From assembly GCA_000434675.1 (NCBI GenBank), contig HF988640.1, forward strand, positions 1 to 64,000: a DNA stretch of 64,000 nt. Reading direction: 5' to 3'. How positions within the stretch are numbered: the stretch's first letter is position 1; the number at the start of each line of letters is the position of its first letter. Shown here one piece after another: positions 1-7,705 of the stretch. A program made the translations under genes and the position numbers. Origin of the DNA: Faecalibacterium sp. CAG:1138 (GTDB lineage: Bacteria > Bacillota > Clostridia > Christensenellales > CAG-917). The notes beneath the pieces are model-generated. The model saw nothing but the letters and a program-made list of their open reading frames with translations. It did no database searches and was not told the DNA's origin.

Positions 1-2
1 AG

Positions 3-104
3 CTGAAAGGATATCAGGCCGCTGTCGGTCAGCCGGTCATCCAGCCCCGCCGTCCAAACAGCCGCCTGGACAAGGTGCGCCATATGTTTCAGAAGGTAAT
101 GTAA
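3..104 (+). CDS. C-terminal 33 residues of an unidentified protein
   Basis: An open frame enters from the left edge and stops at TAA 102-104. The 33 residues end in RLDKVRHMFQKVM and are rich in Arg, Gln and Pro. I do not recognise the family. The DNA here is visibly richer in G+C than the helicase remnant that follows directly. The next sense codons after the stop are in the same frame but belong to an unrelated helicase, so this looks like one side of a recombination junction. It could be the last gene of a mobile element lying left of the window. Confidence 0.4.
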   Translation: MKGYQAAVGQPVIQPRRPNSRLDKVRHMFQKVM

Positions 105-710
105 GAATTTATTTTTATCGATGAGGCGCAGGATTTAAGTATTGCCGAATTGGAATTGATTCAGAAAATAAATACGGCACAACAAAAGCCAAAAATAAAT
201 TTGTTTGGCGATATCGATCAAAATATAACGGCGCAAGGCATAAAAAAATGGGCAGACGTAGGAATAACGCGTGATATTTATTCCTTGAATGAAAATTTCA
301 GAAACACCAATCAGATCGTGGAGTACTGCAACGAAAAATTGAAAATGCAGATGCAACCGGTCGGCGTTGATATGGATGAGGTAAGTGAATATAAAGATAT
401 TTCCGCCGCAATAGATTATGCGGAAAATATTAAAAACGACGCGGTATTTATTGTAAAAGACGAGTATGCAGAAGCAGATTTAGAAAACCTTCTTAAAGGA
501 AAAGGAATAGAAAATTATCACATATATACGGTGAAAACCGTTAAAGGCCTGGAGTTTAAAGAAACGTTCGTTTTTGACGACGGCATGCAAAGAAACGAAA
601 AATACATAGCGTACACAAGGGCATTGGCAAAAATGAACGTCATCAAAAATCTCCCGAAATCGGCAGACAGAGAGAAAATAACAATTATTCAAGGAACCGA
701 TGAAATGTAA
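105..710 (+). pseudogene. 5'-truncated superfamily 1 (UvrD/Rep-like) helicase
   Basis: Right after the stop at 102-104 the frame encodes FIFIDEAQDL, the Walker B motif of UvrD/Rep-type helicases. It continues through NLFGDIDQ (motif III), LNENFRN (motif IV), TVKGLEF (motif V) and YIAYTRAL (motif VI). About 200 residues of the C-terminal half remain. The Walker A motif and the whole N-terminal half are missing, and no start codon or ribosome site precedes the Walker B, so the product cannot hydrolyse ATP even if translated from the internal TTG at 150. The break lies within a few bases of 104, where an unrelated reading frame ends. The family call is firm; the exact helicase subfamily is not. 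Confidence 0.75.
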
Positions 711-716
711 AGAAAA

Positions 717-743
717 AACCGCTCCCTTGCGGAGCGGTTTTTT
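717..743 (+). terminator. Intrinsic terminator, convergent
   Basis: AACCGCTCC (717-725) pairs with GGAGCGGTT (731-739) around a 5-nt loop and is followed by a T run to 743. A-rich sequence on the left lets it serve trmB on the other strand as well. Confidence 0.9.
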
Positions 744-763
744 GATGCGGTTTTATAAGGCGG

Positions 764-1435
764 TTATTTCAGCTTTGCCTCCAAGCGGTAGATGGGGAGG
801 CCTTTTTGGGCGAACATTTTTTCGTATTCGGTTTGGACGTTGCCCGAAAAATCGGAATTGTGCAGATCTCTTATGACGCTCGTAACCTCGAAGCCGTTTT
901 CGGAAAAGCTTTTTAGGGAATAGTCAAAAAATTCCTCGTTGTCGGTTTTTTGGCAGACGACGCCGCAAGGCTTAAGTATCTGTTTGTAGATGTTCAAAAA
1001 GTTTTTGTAGGTAAGGCGGCGGTTTTCGTAGGAGCCTGCGGGGAACGGACAGCTGAAATTCAGGTAAATTTTTTGGACGGAGAAGTCCGGGATATACTTA
1101 AGAAGGTATTCCGCGCCGCAGTTGAGAAAGCGTAAATTCGGAATGTTTTCGGCTTCGGCCGCTTCGCACGCGGCGATTATGACGTTGCTGATTTTTTCGA
1201 CGGCCAAAAAGTTTACGTCGGGGTTTTTCTTTGCGGTTTCGATGATGAAGCCGCCTTTCCCTGCGCCGATTTCCAGCTCGACGGGGTTGTCGTTTCCGAA
1301 AACGTCAAAAAAAGACAGCGGCGTGCGGGTTTGGTTTGCGACGCGCGCGTCTTTTTCGGACGTGTCGATGTCAAGAAGGTAAACGTTTTGCCGTTCGAGG
1401 CGTTTTTCGAGGTTGTGTTTTTTTCTCATTCGCAT
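764..1435 (-). CDS. trmB: tRNA (guanine-N7)-methyltransferase TrmB, variant motif
   Basis: TrmB methylates N7 of G46 in the variable loop of tRNAs using S-adenosylmethionine. The 223-residue protein starts with the typical RMRKK basic stretch and has the SAM-binding ELEIGAGKG at 53-61, a Rossmann-fold core and the family TEYE near 202-205. AAGGAG lies about 10 bases before the ATG at 1435. The oddity is the family motif usually written NFSDPWPK: here it reads NFSCPFPAG (126-134), so the Asp is replaced by Cys and the following basic residues are missing, although RRLT a few residues later is kept. The gene stands alone and converges on the helicase remnant. The fold assignment is strong; whether the enzyme has normal activity is open. 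Confidence 0.88.
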   Translation of the reverse strand: MRMRKKHNLEKRLERQNVYLLDIDTSEKDARVANQTRTPLSFFDVFGNDNPVELEIGAGKGGFIIETAKKNPDVNFLAVEKISNVIIAACEAAEAENIPNLRFLNCGAEYLLKYIPDFSVQKIYLNFSCPFPAGSYENRRLTYKNFLNIYKQILKPCGVVCQKTDNEEFFDYSLKSFSENGFEVTSVIRDLHNSDFSGNVQTEYEKMFAQKGLPIYRLEAKLK

Positions 1436-1545
1436 GGGCGGGTTCTCCTTACCGATTTATTATATAGCATTTTCCGCTTCAAATCAAATTGCTTTCGGTA
1501 TAAACGGGCGAATTCGTGTCAAAAATAGCTTCAAAGGAGAAAAAC

Positions 1546-2082
1546 ATGAAAAAAATCGTTTACATATCGCTCGTTTTGCTGGTTCTGTCGGCGTGCTTAA
1601 TGACGTCCGCGGCTTGCGGAAACAAAATCGAAACCAAGGACTGCGTGCGCATTCACGTTCGCGCGAACAGCAACTCCGACGCAGACCAAAGCGTCAAAAT
1701 GAAGGTGGTGGAAAAAGTGGTGGAATATCTCACCCCGCGTCTTGCCGCTTGCAGAACGCCGTCGGATGCGAAAAAGGAAATTAACGCGGCCATTTCCGAA
1801 ATAGAGAAGGTGGCAAACGGCGTTCTGGCCGCAAACGGCAAAAAATACACGGCGAAAGCGACGCTAAAAAGAGAGAAGTTTCCGACCAGAAACTACGACG
1901 GCATAAACTTTTCGGGCGGCGTTTACGACGCGCTCATAGTGGAGCTTGGCACGGGAAGCGGCGACAACTGGTGGTGCGTGGCTTTTCCGCCGCTGTGTTT
2001 CGTGCCGGAAGAAAATAGCGAAAACTTCAGATACCGTTCGCTCATCGTCGAGCTTATACGGAAATTCAAGGAGGAACAATGA
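1546..2082 (+). CDS. spoIIR: Stage II sporulation protein R
   Basis: SpoIIR is made in the forespore, crosses its membrane and activates the SpoIIGA protease that processes pro-sigma-E in the mother cell. The 178-residue protein has an N-terminal hydrophobic export segment (about 4-30, with a possible lipobox-like AAC) and family landmarks: IHVRANSNSDADQS near 40-53, an FPTRNYDGI stretch, and the signature NWWCVAFPPLC near 150-160. The ATG at 1546 is chosen because AAGGAG lies 8 bases upstream; a GTG at 1516 has no such site. Its TGA overlaps the sleB ATG (ATGA), so the two are translationally coupled and the first three genes here form one sporulation/germination unit. Confidence 0.93.
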   Translation: MKKIVYISLVLLVLSACLMTSAACGNKIETKDCVRIHVRANSNSDADQSVKMKVVEKVVEYLTPRLAACRTPSDAKKEINAAISEIEKVANGVLAANGKKYTAKATLKREKFPTRNYDGINFSGGVYDALIVELGTGSGDNWWCVAFPPLCFVPEENSENFRYRSLIVELIRKFKEEQ

Positions 2083-2768
2083 AAAAATTCAAACTGGCAG
2101 TGGCCGTCTTTATGACGGCGCTGACGATTATCACAGCGGGAATTTGCGCGTCTAACCTGACTGCTGAAGCCGCCGAAACCGTGGTTTTGAAAAGCGGAAG
2201 CACCGGTGCTCAGGTCCGCACGCTTCAGACGAAACTCAAAAACTGGGGCTATTATCGTGGCGCAATCGACGGCATTTACGGTTCGGGAACCAAGGCTGCG
2301 GTCATCAAATTTCAAAAAAAGAACGGCCTTACGGCAGACGGTATAGTGGGAGCAAAAACGGCGGCGGCTTTGGGAATGAAGCTGTCGGCTTCGTCTTCGA
2401 CGAACAGCGGTTACGCTTCGTCCGACGTCTATCTTCTTGCGAAACTCGTGTACGGCGAAGCGAGGGGCGAGCCTTATACGGGGCAGGTTGCGGTGGCGGC
2501 CGTCGTTCTGAACAGAGTCAAAAGCAACAAATTTCCAAACACGATAGCGGGCGTCATCTATCAATCGGGCGCATTTACCGCCGTGTCCGACGGGCAGATA
2601 AATCTGGAACCTAATTCCACGGCCTATTCCGCTGCGCGCGACGCTATGAACGGTTGGGATCCGACGAGCGGGTGCTTATATTACTACAACCCCGCCACCG
2701 CAACCAGCAAGTGGATCTGGTCCAGACAGGTGCGCTTGTCTATAGGAAGACATAACTTTTGCGTGTAG
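2079..2768 (+). CDS. sleB: Spore cortex-lytic transglycosylase SleB
   Basis: SleB is a lytic transglycosylase stored in the spore that cuts cortex peptidoglycan containing muramic-delta-lactam during germination. The 229-residue product has a signal peptide (1-31), a peptidoglycan-binding type 1 domain (about 35-100, with GSTGAQVRTLQTKL and GIYGSGT) and a C-terminal hydrolase_2 domain (about 115-229). Glu127 in VYGEARGEP is the expected catalytic acid. Length and domain order match SleB rather than the shorter CwlJ. It overlaps spoIIR by 4 bases and is followed 8 bases later by ypeB, its usual partner, so the context supports the call. Confidence 0.92.
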   Translation: MKKFKLAVAVFMTALTIITAGICASNLTAEAAETVVLKSGSTGAQVRTLQTKLKNWGYYRGAIDGIYGSGTKAAVIKFQKKNGLTADGIVGAKTAAALGMKLSASSSTNSGYASSDVYLLAKLVYGEARGEPYTGQVAVAAVVLNRVKSNKFPNTIAGVIYQSGAFTAVSDGQINLEPNSTAYSAARDAMNGWDPTSGCLYYYNPATATSKWIWSRQVRLSIGRHNFCV

Positions 2769-2776
2769 AGGTGAGT

Positions 2777-4108
2777 ATGGATAAAACCAAAAAAATCTTA
2801 TTGATTATGACCATCGTCTTTGGGCTTTCCACGGTGGCTTTGGCCGTTTCGACGGGCGTTTTGAAGTCGTCCGAAAAGAACAACGTAAACGAGCTGGAGG
2901 CGCACTATCAGCAAGCGTATTTCGAGCTGTTGCAGCAAACCAACGATATGGAAGTCAAGTTGTCGAAGTTTTTGGTGTCTGCCTCTAACCGCACGCAACA
3001 GGAAATTCTGTACGATGTGTGGAAAGGCAGCGAGGTTTCGGGGACGGCTCTTGCCGCGCTTTCCGCGCGCGATTCGGGAGTAGCCGAGGCGATGAAGTTT
3101 GAAAATCAGCTTGGCGATTTTGCCTACTATTGGGCAGACAAGCTGGCAGACGGAAACGGGCTTGACGAAGAAGCTTATCAAAGCTTCGAGAAGCTGCACG
3201 AGGTGCTTAAAAAGCTTGGCGAAGAGCTTGGCAAGGTGCAGACCGAAATTGCGGGCGGCTATTTGTTTATGAAGGACTTTGGCGGCGAAAACGACGTTTT
3301 ATCGGGCGTTTTGAAAGACTTAAACGGAGGTTCGGTGGAATATCCGAAGCTTATCTACGACGGTCCGTTCAGCGACTCCAGAGAAAACAAAGAAGCGAAA
3401 TTTCCCGCCGGAAGCAAAATAACGTCCGAAGAAGGTCTTGCCGCCGTTAAGCGTTACACAGCTTATCATAAGGTGAAATCCATCGACTACGTTGACCTCT
3501 GGCAGGGCGACGTGCCGACTCACGCCTATCGCCTGACGACCGAGGACGGCGAAGAAATGACGGTGCAAATAACCGAGCAGGGCGGCGTTTTGTATGCGCT
3601 GACGATGCCTGCGGAGGTTTCGGATCCGACTCTTTCGGAGGGCGAATGCGTTTTGCTTGCGTCGCAATATCTGACTGCGCAGGGTTTTGAGGATATGAAG
3701 GCGGTCTGGGTGTCCGATTCCGACAGCGTAGTGTACGTCAATTTCGCCGCCACGGAGAACGGGGTGGTGCTCTATAGCGACCTCATAAAAGTCAAGGTGC
3801 GTGCGGATAACGGCAAAATCGTCGGCGTCGAGGCAAACAATTATATTCTAAATCACGTCAAAAGAAACTTGGATACGTCCGGGATAATAACCGCGCAGAA
3901 GGCCGCGGAAAGCGTGTCGGCAAGGATAAGTCTGTCCACCGACGAGCCGAGGCTTGCACTTATCCCCGACGGCTCGGGCGAAAGACTTTGCTATGAATTT
4001 TTCGGCGACTACAACGGGCAATACTACGTTTATATCGACGCAAGAACCGGCGAAGAAGCGGAAATTTTGTTCGTCATCGACTCGGACGGCGGAAAACTTC
4101 TGATGTAG
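2777..4108 (+). CDS. ypeB: Germination protein YpeB
   Basis: YpeB is a membrane-anchored spore protein needed for SleB to accumulate and stay stable in dormant spores. The 443-residue product has one N-terminal membrane segment (about 5-25), a helical region rich in Gln/Glu, and C-terminal PepSY-type repeats (from about 210 to the end, including LIKVKVRADNGKIVGVEAN and YVYIDARTGEEAEI). The start at 2777 follows a GAGGTG site; an in-frame GTG lies 18 bases earlier. It sits directly after sleB, the arrangement seen in Bacillus and many Clostridia. Confidence 0.88.
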   Translation: MDKTKKILLIMTIVFGLSTVALAVSTGVLKSSEKNNVNELEAHYQQAYFELLQQTNDMEVKLSKFLVSASNRTQQEILYDVWKGSEVSGTALAALSARDSGVAEAMKFENQLGDFAYYWADKLADGNGLDEEAYQSFEKLHEVLKKLGEELGKVQTEIAGGYLFMKDFGGENDVLSGVLKDLNGGSVEYPKLIYDGPFSDSRENKEAKFPAGSKITSEEGLAAVKRYTAYHKVKSIDYVDLWQGDVPTHAYRLTTEDGEEMTVQITEQGGVLYALTMPAEVSDPTLSEGECVLLASQYLTAQGFEDMKAVWVSDSDSVVYVNFAATENGVVLYSDLIKVKVRADNGKIVGVEANNYILNHVKRNLDTSGIITAQKAAESVSARISLSTDEPRLALIPDGSGERLCYEFFGDYNGQYYVYIDARTGEEAEILFVIDSDGGKLLM

Positions 4109-4155
4109 GAACAGGCCAAGCTCCGCTCGGCATACTATGGAAAAGCGGAGGGCTT

Positions 4156-5394
4156 ATGTTGTTTGGAACGGACGGCGTCAGGGGGCGCGCCAAATGGCTT
4201 TTGAAATCGGGAGTGGCGACGTACGTCGCAAAGGCTCTGGGGACGATATGCCCCGCTAGCACCGTGGTTATAGGAACCGACACCCGCCAAAGCTCGCCCG
4301 AAATCGAAAGACTGATAACAAGCGGACTTATTTCAACCGGCGTAAAAGCGTTGAGGCTTGGTGTGGTGCCGACGCCTGCCGTCAGTTTTCTGACCAAAAG
4401 ATACGGCGCGGACTTCGGAGTTATGATCACCGCAAGCCATAATCCGCCCGAATATAACGGCATAAAAATTTTCGGCAAAGACGGAGGCAAGCTTTCCGTG
4501 CAAGAGGAGCTTGAGGTCGAAAACGCGGTTCTCTCCGGCAAGTTCGGCTACGCGGTCGGCGAAGAAATCGTTATAAAGGGCGGCGTGGACGCCTACGTAG
4601 ATTACGTCGCTTCAAAAGTGAACGCCGATTTTTCGGGAAGAGAGGTTACCGTCGACTGCTGCCACGGCGCAACGGGCGTTGCGGCAAAGCGAGTTTTTGA
4701 AAAACTCGGTGCAAAAACCACCGTTCTTTGCGGCGCTCCGTCGGGAGAACTGGTGGGAGTGTATTCGGGAAGCACCAACATCGAATATCTGAAGGGAAAC
4801 CTTCAAACCAAAGTAGGGTTCGCTTACGACGGCGACGGCGACAGAGTTATAGCCGTGGCGGACGGAAAAGTGCTGGACGGCGGCAAAATTTTGTATCTTC
4901 TGGCAAAAGCGAGAGGCGAAAAACGCGTTGCGTCCACAGTCATGGCAAACGGCGCGCTGGAAGACGCGCTTGAGAAGCAGGGAATAAGCCTCGAAAGGTC
5001 GGACGTCGGGGACAAAAATCTGTCGGCGCTTATGAAAGAGAAGGACATAGAGCTCGGCGCAGAGCCTTCGGGGCACGTCATCGTGGGCAAAGATTCCACC
5101 GGCGACGGAGTGCTGGCATCGGCGTTGTTCTTCAAGTATTATACGGACGGTTTTTTTGCGTACGACGAATATCCGTCCGTTATGAAAAACGTTTCCGCGC
5201 CGCCCGCCGCTATTTTTTCGGACGAAACGCAGCTTGCAATCCAAGAGGCTGCAGAGCTTTTAGCGGGCCGCGGCAGAATTTTGGTTCGACCGAGCGGAAC
5301 CGAACCCGTCGTTCGTGTTTATGCGGAGGCAAAGGACTGCGATTTGGCGCAAAAAGCCGTGCAAAAAGTGGTAAACGCTCTGCAATTTTTATAA
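4156..5394 (+). CDS. glmM: Phosphoglucosamine mutase
   Basis: GlmM converts glucosamine-6-phosphate to glucosamine-1-phosphate, feeding UDP-GlcNAc and cell-wall synthesis. The protein opens with LFGTDGVRG and has the phosphoserine loop TASHNPPEYNG (Ser94 predicted phosphorylated), the metal loop DGDGDR (225-230) and the phosphate-binding RPSGTEP near 378-384. It has 412 residues, about 35 fewer than most bacterial GlmM, the shortening being mainly in the region just before the last domain. All catalytic loops are intact, so it should be active. It follows ypeB by 47 bases and ends just before a strong promoter for a separate short transcript. Confidence 0.93.
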   Translation: MLFGTDGVRGRAKWLLKSGVATYVAKALGTICPASTVVIGTDTRQSSPEIERLITSGLISTGVKALRLGVVPTPAVSFLTKRYGADFGVMITASHNPPEYNGIKIFGKDGGKLSVQEELEVENAVLSGKFGYAVGEEIVIKGGVDAYVDYVASKVNADFSGREVTVDCCHGATGVAAKRVFEKLGAKTTVLCGAPSGELVGVYSGSTNIEYLKGNLQTKVGFAYDGDGDRVIAVADGKVLDGGKILYLLAKARGEKRVASTVMANGALEDALEKQGISLERSDVGDKNLSALMKEKDIELGAEPSGHVIVGKDSTGDGVLASALFFKYYTDGFFAYDEYPSVMKNVSAPPAAIFSDETQLAIQEAAELLAGRGRILVRPSGTEPVVRVYAEAKDCDLAQKAVQKVVNALQFL

Positions 5395-5440
5395 AACCAA
5401 AAAAAATTTGAAAAAAATAAAAAATTTTTTCATAAAATCG

Positions 5441-5469
5441 TTGACAAACGGCAAAACGCGTGCTATTAT
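5441..5469 (+). promoter_or_regulatory. Strong sigma-A type promoter for a short transcript
   Basis: TTGACA 5441-5446 and TATTAT 5464-5469 are separated by exactly 17 bases. No coding frame follows; transcription would reach the hairpin terminator about 90 bases downstream. Confidence 0.8.
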
Positions 5470-5475
5470 AAGGCC

Positions 5476-5564
5476 ATCTTAAAAAACAGCTCATAATTTT
5501 CCCCCTTATCATATAATTAGTAAAGCGGTTTGGATTTTTCCGGACCGCTTTACTAATTGTTTTT
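5476..5564 (+). ncRNA. Candidate small RNA with a C-rich single-stranded motif
   Basis: A predicted transcript of about 90 nt runs from the consensus promoter at 5441-5469 to a very strong terminator hairpin. No ATG with a ribosome site and no meaningful frame lies inside it. The unpaired part contains TTTTCCCCCTTATC (about 5497-5510), complementary to purine-rich ribosome-binding sites, a feature shared with Gram-positive regulatory RNAs such as RsaE/RoxS and FsrA. Similarity beyond that motif is not claimed. It lies between glmM and a convergent PRC-barrel gene. Predicted, not demonstrated. Confidence 0.55.
5515..5564 (+). terminator. 15-bp perfect-stem intrinsic terminator
   Basis: AATTAGTAAAGCGGT (5515-5529) pairs perfectly with ACCGCTTTACTAATT (5544-5558), with more pairs possible inside the loop around TTTT, followed by GTTTTT. 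It ends the candidate small RNA and separates it from the convergent gene. Confidence 0.9.
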
Positions 5565-5567
5565 ATT

Positions 5568-6275
5568 CTATTTTTCCGCCGAAAAAAGCGTCAGATCCAC
5601 CAGTCTGAAATGCGCGCGGGCGCGTTCCACCGCTTCCTCGTCGACGACGGTGTTTTTTGCTATCAAAAGATTTTTTTCGCCGTCGTAAATATCCTGCGTC
5701 AAAACTCTGCCTTTCAAAAACGAATAGTCGGACACCAGTCGCGGCGGGTTTATCGACGCATCGGTGCCCGACAGCACGGCGACGGAACGAGAAGAGCTGT
5801 CGGGGAGAGGAATCTTCTTCGGAACTTTCGGCCTTACCGGCTTTTTGCCGATGACGACGACGCCCTCCGAGAAGGACGCGACTTTTTCGGGCGGGTATTT
5901 TTCCGTTTCCGTAACGACAAACAGAACTTTTCCGTCGTCGTCGAATTCGAGGTCTTTCGTTCGCCCCAAGAAATTTCCTTCGTCGTCAAAAACCTTGGCG
6001 CCCTCCGTGAAAAGCGAAAGGCGTTTTTCTTTTATTTCGTCACTTGCGGTTTCGGCGGCCCTGTTTTCTACTGCCACGGCCGCGTCCCCAAAGCCCCGCA
6101 CTTTTTTGAGAGGAACCAGCTTTTTGAAGGTTGTTCCCATCTCTCGGTCGAGGTATGCCAGATAATAAATTTTATTCATTCTGTCGCTGACGAGAACCCC
6201 CTTGATTTTTCCGGATTCTTCCGCCTCTGCCACAAACAGCAAAGGCCTGTTTTTTATGCAAGAAAATTTTGTCAT
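5568..6275 (-). CDS. PRC-barrel domain protein
   Basis: The 235-residue protein has two regions with the fold of PRC-barrel domains: an N-terminal segment (about 5-80, with GVLVSDRMNKIYYLAYLD) and a second around 85-130 that contains KVFDDEGNFLGRTKDLEFDDD, the typical V.D..G..lG.v.dl pattern. A third hydrophobic stretch lies near the C-terminus. PRC-barrel proteins are cytoplasmic adaptors, often linked in Firmicutes to sporulation (YlmC/YmxH-type) or RNA maturation (RimM). The start at 6275 follows GGAGG by 5 bases; an upstream TTG in frame lacks a site. The precise role is unknown. Confidence 0.75.
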   Translation of the reverse strand: MTKFSCIKNRPLLFVAEAEESGKIKGVLVSDRMNKIYYLAYLDREMGTTFKKLVPLKKVRGFGDAAVAVENRAAETASDEIKEKRLSLFTEGAKVFDDEGNFLGRTKDLEFDDDGKVLFVVTETEKYPPEKVASFSEGVVVIGKKPVRPKVPKKIPLPDSSSRSVAVLSGTDASINPPRLVSDYSFLKGRVLTQDIYDGEKNLLIAKNTVVDEEAVERARAHFRLVDLTLFSAEK

Positions 6276-6287
6276 GTTCGCCTCCAA

Positions 6288-6649
6288 AGGTTTGTCCGCT
6301 ACGGATTTTGGTAGATTATATTGAAAACTTGTCCGTCTTATGCCGGTTTTGAACGATAAAGCGGCCGTTTTGAAAAAATAAGACGAAAAACCTCTTTATT
6401 CGACAAAAAACGCCTTGGAATAAAGCAAAAAAATTTCGCATAAAATACCGTGTTTCATCGCCCGAAAATCGTAGAAATTTTTTACGACACTCACCCGTTT
6501 TTCCACAAATGGGGGTGGTTTGGTGGACAAAATTGTGGATAACCCCGCAAAATTATGCAAAAATTGAATATTTTGTCACAAGCCGATTTTTTCGGGGAAA
6601 GGGGAACTATCGCCGTTTTTATGCGAAAAACGACGAAAAAAGGAGAAAA
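6288..6649. other. 360-bp intergenic region with two DnaA-box-like sites
   Basis: This AT-rich gap separates the divergent PRC-barrel and cwlD genes. It holds no frame I can support. TGTGGATAA (6534-6542) is an exact DnaA box on the minus strand and TTTTCCACA (6499-6507) is a one-mismatch box on the plus strand, the two facing each other 26 bases apart. No AT-rich unwinding element with further boxes is apparent, so this may be a DnaA-sensitive regulatory site or chance. The gap should also hold both divergent promoters, which I cannot place with confidence. Confidence 0.35.
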
Positions 6650-7387
6650 ATGCGTACAGTCGGTTTTATAGGGGAAAGAGCGAAAAAACAGAGTGTAATT
6701 TTCACGATATGGGTTTGTTTGCTGCTGATTCTGACGGTTTCGGCAACCACTTTGGCGGTGGCGGTAGAGAGGAGCAAGCCGAAAAAATTGCGGGTGGTTG
6801 TGGACGCAGGGCACGGCGGCCCCGACGGCGGCGTGGTCGGAATTACGAGCGGCGTCAAGGAAAGCGAAATTAACCTCGAAATAGCGTTTCTTTTGGGCGA
6901 GTTTCTTTCGTCTGCGGGGGTGGAAGTCGTTTACACCCGAACGACGGACGGTTTGGTGTCCGACGACGTGGACGCCGCCACCATGAAGCAAAAGGATATG
7001 GCGGCCAGAAAAAAGATAATAGACAAAAGCGACGCGGCGCTCGTGGTGAGCGTGCATCAGAATTTTTATCCCGCAAAATACCGCAGAGGGAGTCAGGTGT
7101 TTTTTGCCGCGCATAGCGAGGAGGGCAAAAAGCTTGCCGCCTTCGTGCAAAAACCGTTGAACGAAAACGTCAACTCCGAAACCGTCGGCCGAAGCTTTTC
7201 GCCGCTTGCGGGGGACTATTATATGGTGAATTGCACCGAGCTGCCCTCGGTGATCGTGGAATGTGGGTTTCTGTCCAGCCCTGAGGACGAAAAACTGCTT
7301 TTATCATTCGATTTCAGACGGAAAATAGCTTATAACGTTTGTTGCGGAATTCTGAACTATCTTTCCGACGCGCAAATTTCGGCATAA
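6650..7387 (+). CDS. cwlD: N-acetylmuramoyl-L-alanine amidase, CwlD type
   Basis: This amidase_3 zinc enzyme removes the peptide from muramic acid; CwlD does so in the spore cortex as the first step to muramic-delta-lactam, the substrate recognised by SleB. The 245-residue product has one N-terminal membrane segment (about 15-38) and a catalytic domain from 47: His55 in DAGHGG, Glu71, His136 in VSVHQN and the catalytic Glu204 in VIVECGF. The ATG at 6650 follows AAAGGAG; a longer frame upstream has no ribosome site. Single-anchor architecture and length fit CwlD, and a cortex role fits the nearby sleB-ypeB. A general amidase role is not excluded. Confidence 0.85.
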   Translation: MRTVGFIGERAKKQSVIFTIWVCLLLILTVSATTLAVAVERSKPKKLRVVVDAGHGGPDGGVVGITSGVKESEINLEIAFLLGEFLSSAGVEVVYTRTTDGLVSDDVDAATMKQKDMAARKKIIDKSDAALVVSVHQNFYPAKYRRGSQVFFAAHSEEGKKLAAFVQKPLNENVNSETVGRSFSPLAGDYYMVNCTELPSVIVECGFLSSPEDEKLLLSFDFRRKIAYNVCCGILNYLSDAQISA

Positions 7388-7390
7388 AAA

Positions 7391-7415
7391 AACGGCGATT
7401 ATTCGCCGTTTTTAT
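7391..7415 (+). terminator. Bidirectional terminator after cwlD
   Basis: AACGGCGA (7391-7398) pairs with TCGCCGTT (7403-7410) around TTAT; T run follows on the plus strand and A run precedes, so it can also end the convergent XRE gene. Confidence 0.88.
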
Positions 7416-7615
7416 GATTTCAAAAGGAGTTCGTCGGGATTCACCGCAAACACTTCGCAAAGTTCTATTATTTGAGAAATAGAAGGCTCGCTGTAACCTG
7501 TTTCCCAGTGAGAAATGGTTTTTACGGTGGTGTTAAGCTTTTCCGCCAAATCTTTTTGAGAAAAATTGTTTTCTTTTCGAAGCGTTTTTAAGTTTTCCTT
7601 GAAATTTTCTTGCAT
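7412..7615 (-). CDS. XRE-family HTH transcriptional regulator
   Basis: A 67-residue single-domain Cro/CI-type DNA-binding protein. The helix-turn-helix is clear: FSQKDLAEKLNTTVKTISHWETG, then the family tail PSISQIIELCEVFAVNPDELL (quoted in pieces; together about residues 18-64). It is transcribed away from the unknown gene at 7706, and the shared 90-bp gap carries repeated TTTGAGAAA-type sites overlapping both promoters, so it probably represses itself and the divergent pair. The target process is unknown because the two neighbours are uncharacterised. Confidence 0.9.
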   Translation of the reverse strand: MQENFKENLKTLRKENNFSQKDLAEKLNTTVKTISHWETGYSEPSISQIIELCEVFAVNPDELLLKS

Positions 7616-7633
7616 ACATAAAGTATATCAAAA

Positions 7634-7676
7634 TTTGAGAAAAACTATTGACTTTCTCAAAAATTGAGACTATAAT
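7634..7676 (+). promoter_or_regulatory. Promoter with operator-like repeats, divergent XRE control
   Basis: TTGACT 7648-7653 and TATAAT 7671-7676 (17-bp spacer) drive the gene at 7706. TTTGAGAAA (7634-7642) and TTTCTCAAA (7653-7661) form an inverted repeat flanking the -35, and CTCAA AAA TTGAG (7656-7668) forms a second dyad in the spacer. On the other strand TATACT would serve the XRE gene. Binding by the adjacent XRE protein is inferred. Confidence 0.7.
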
Positions 7677-7705
7677 AAAACTAAGCTAACAAAAGGAAAA
7701 CAAAA

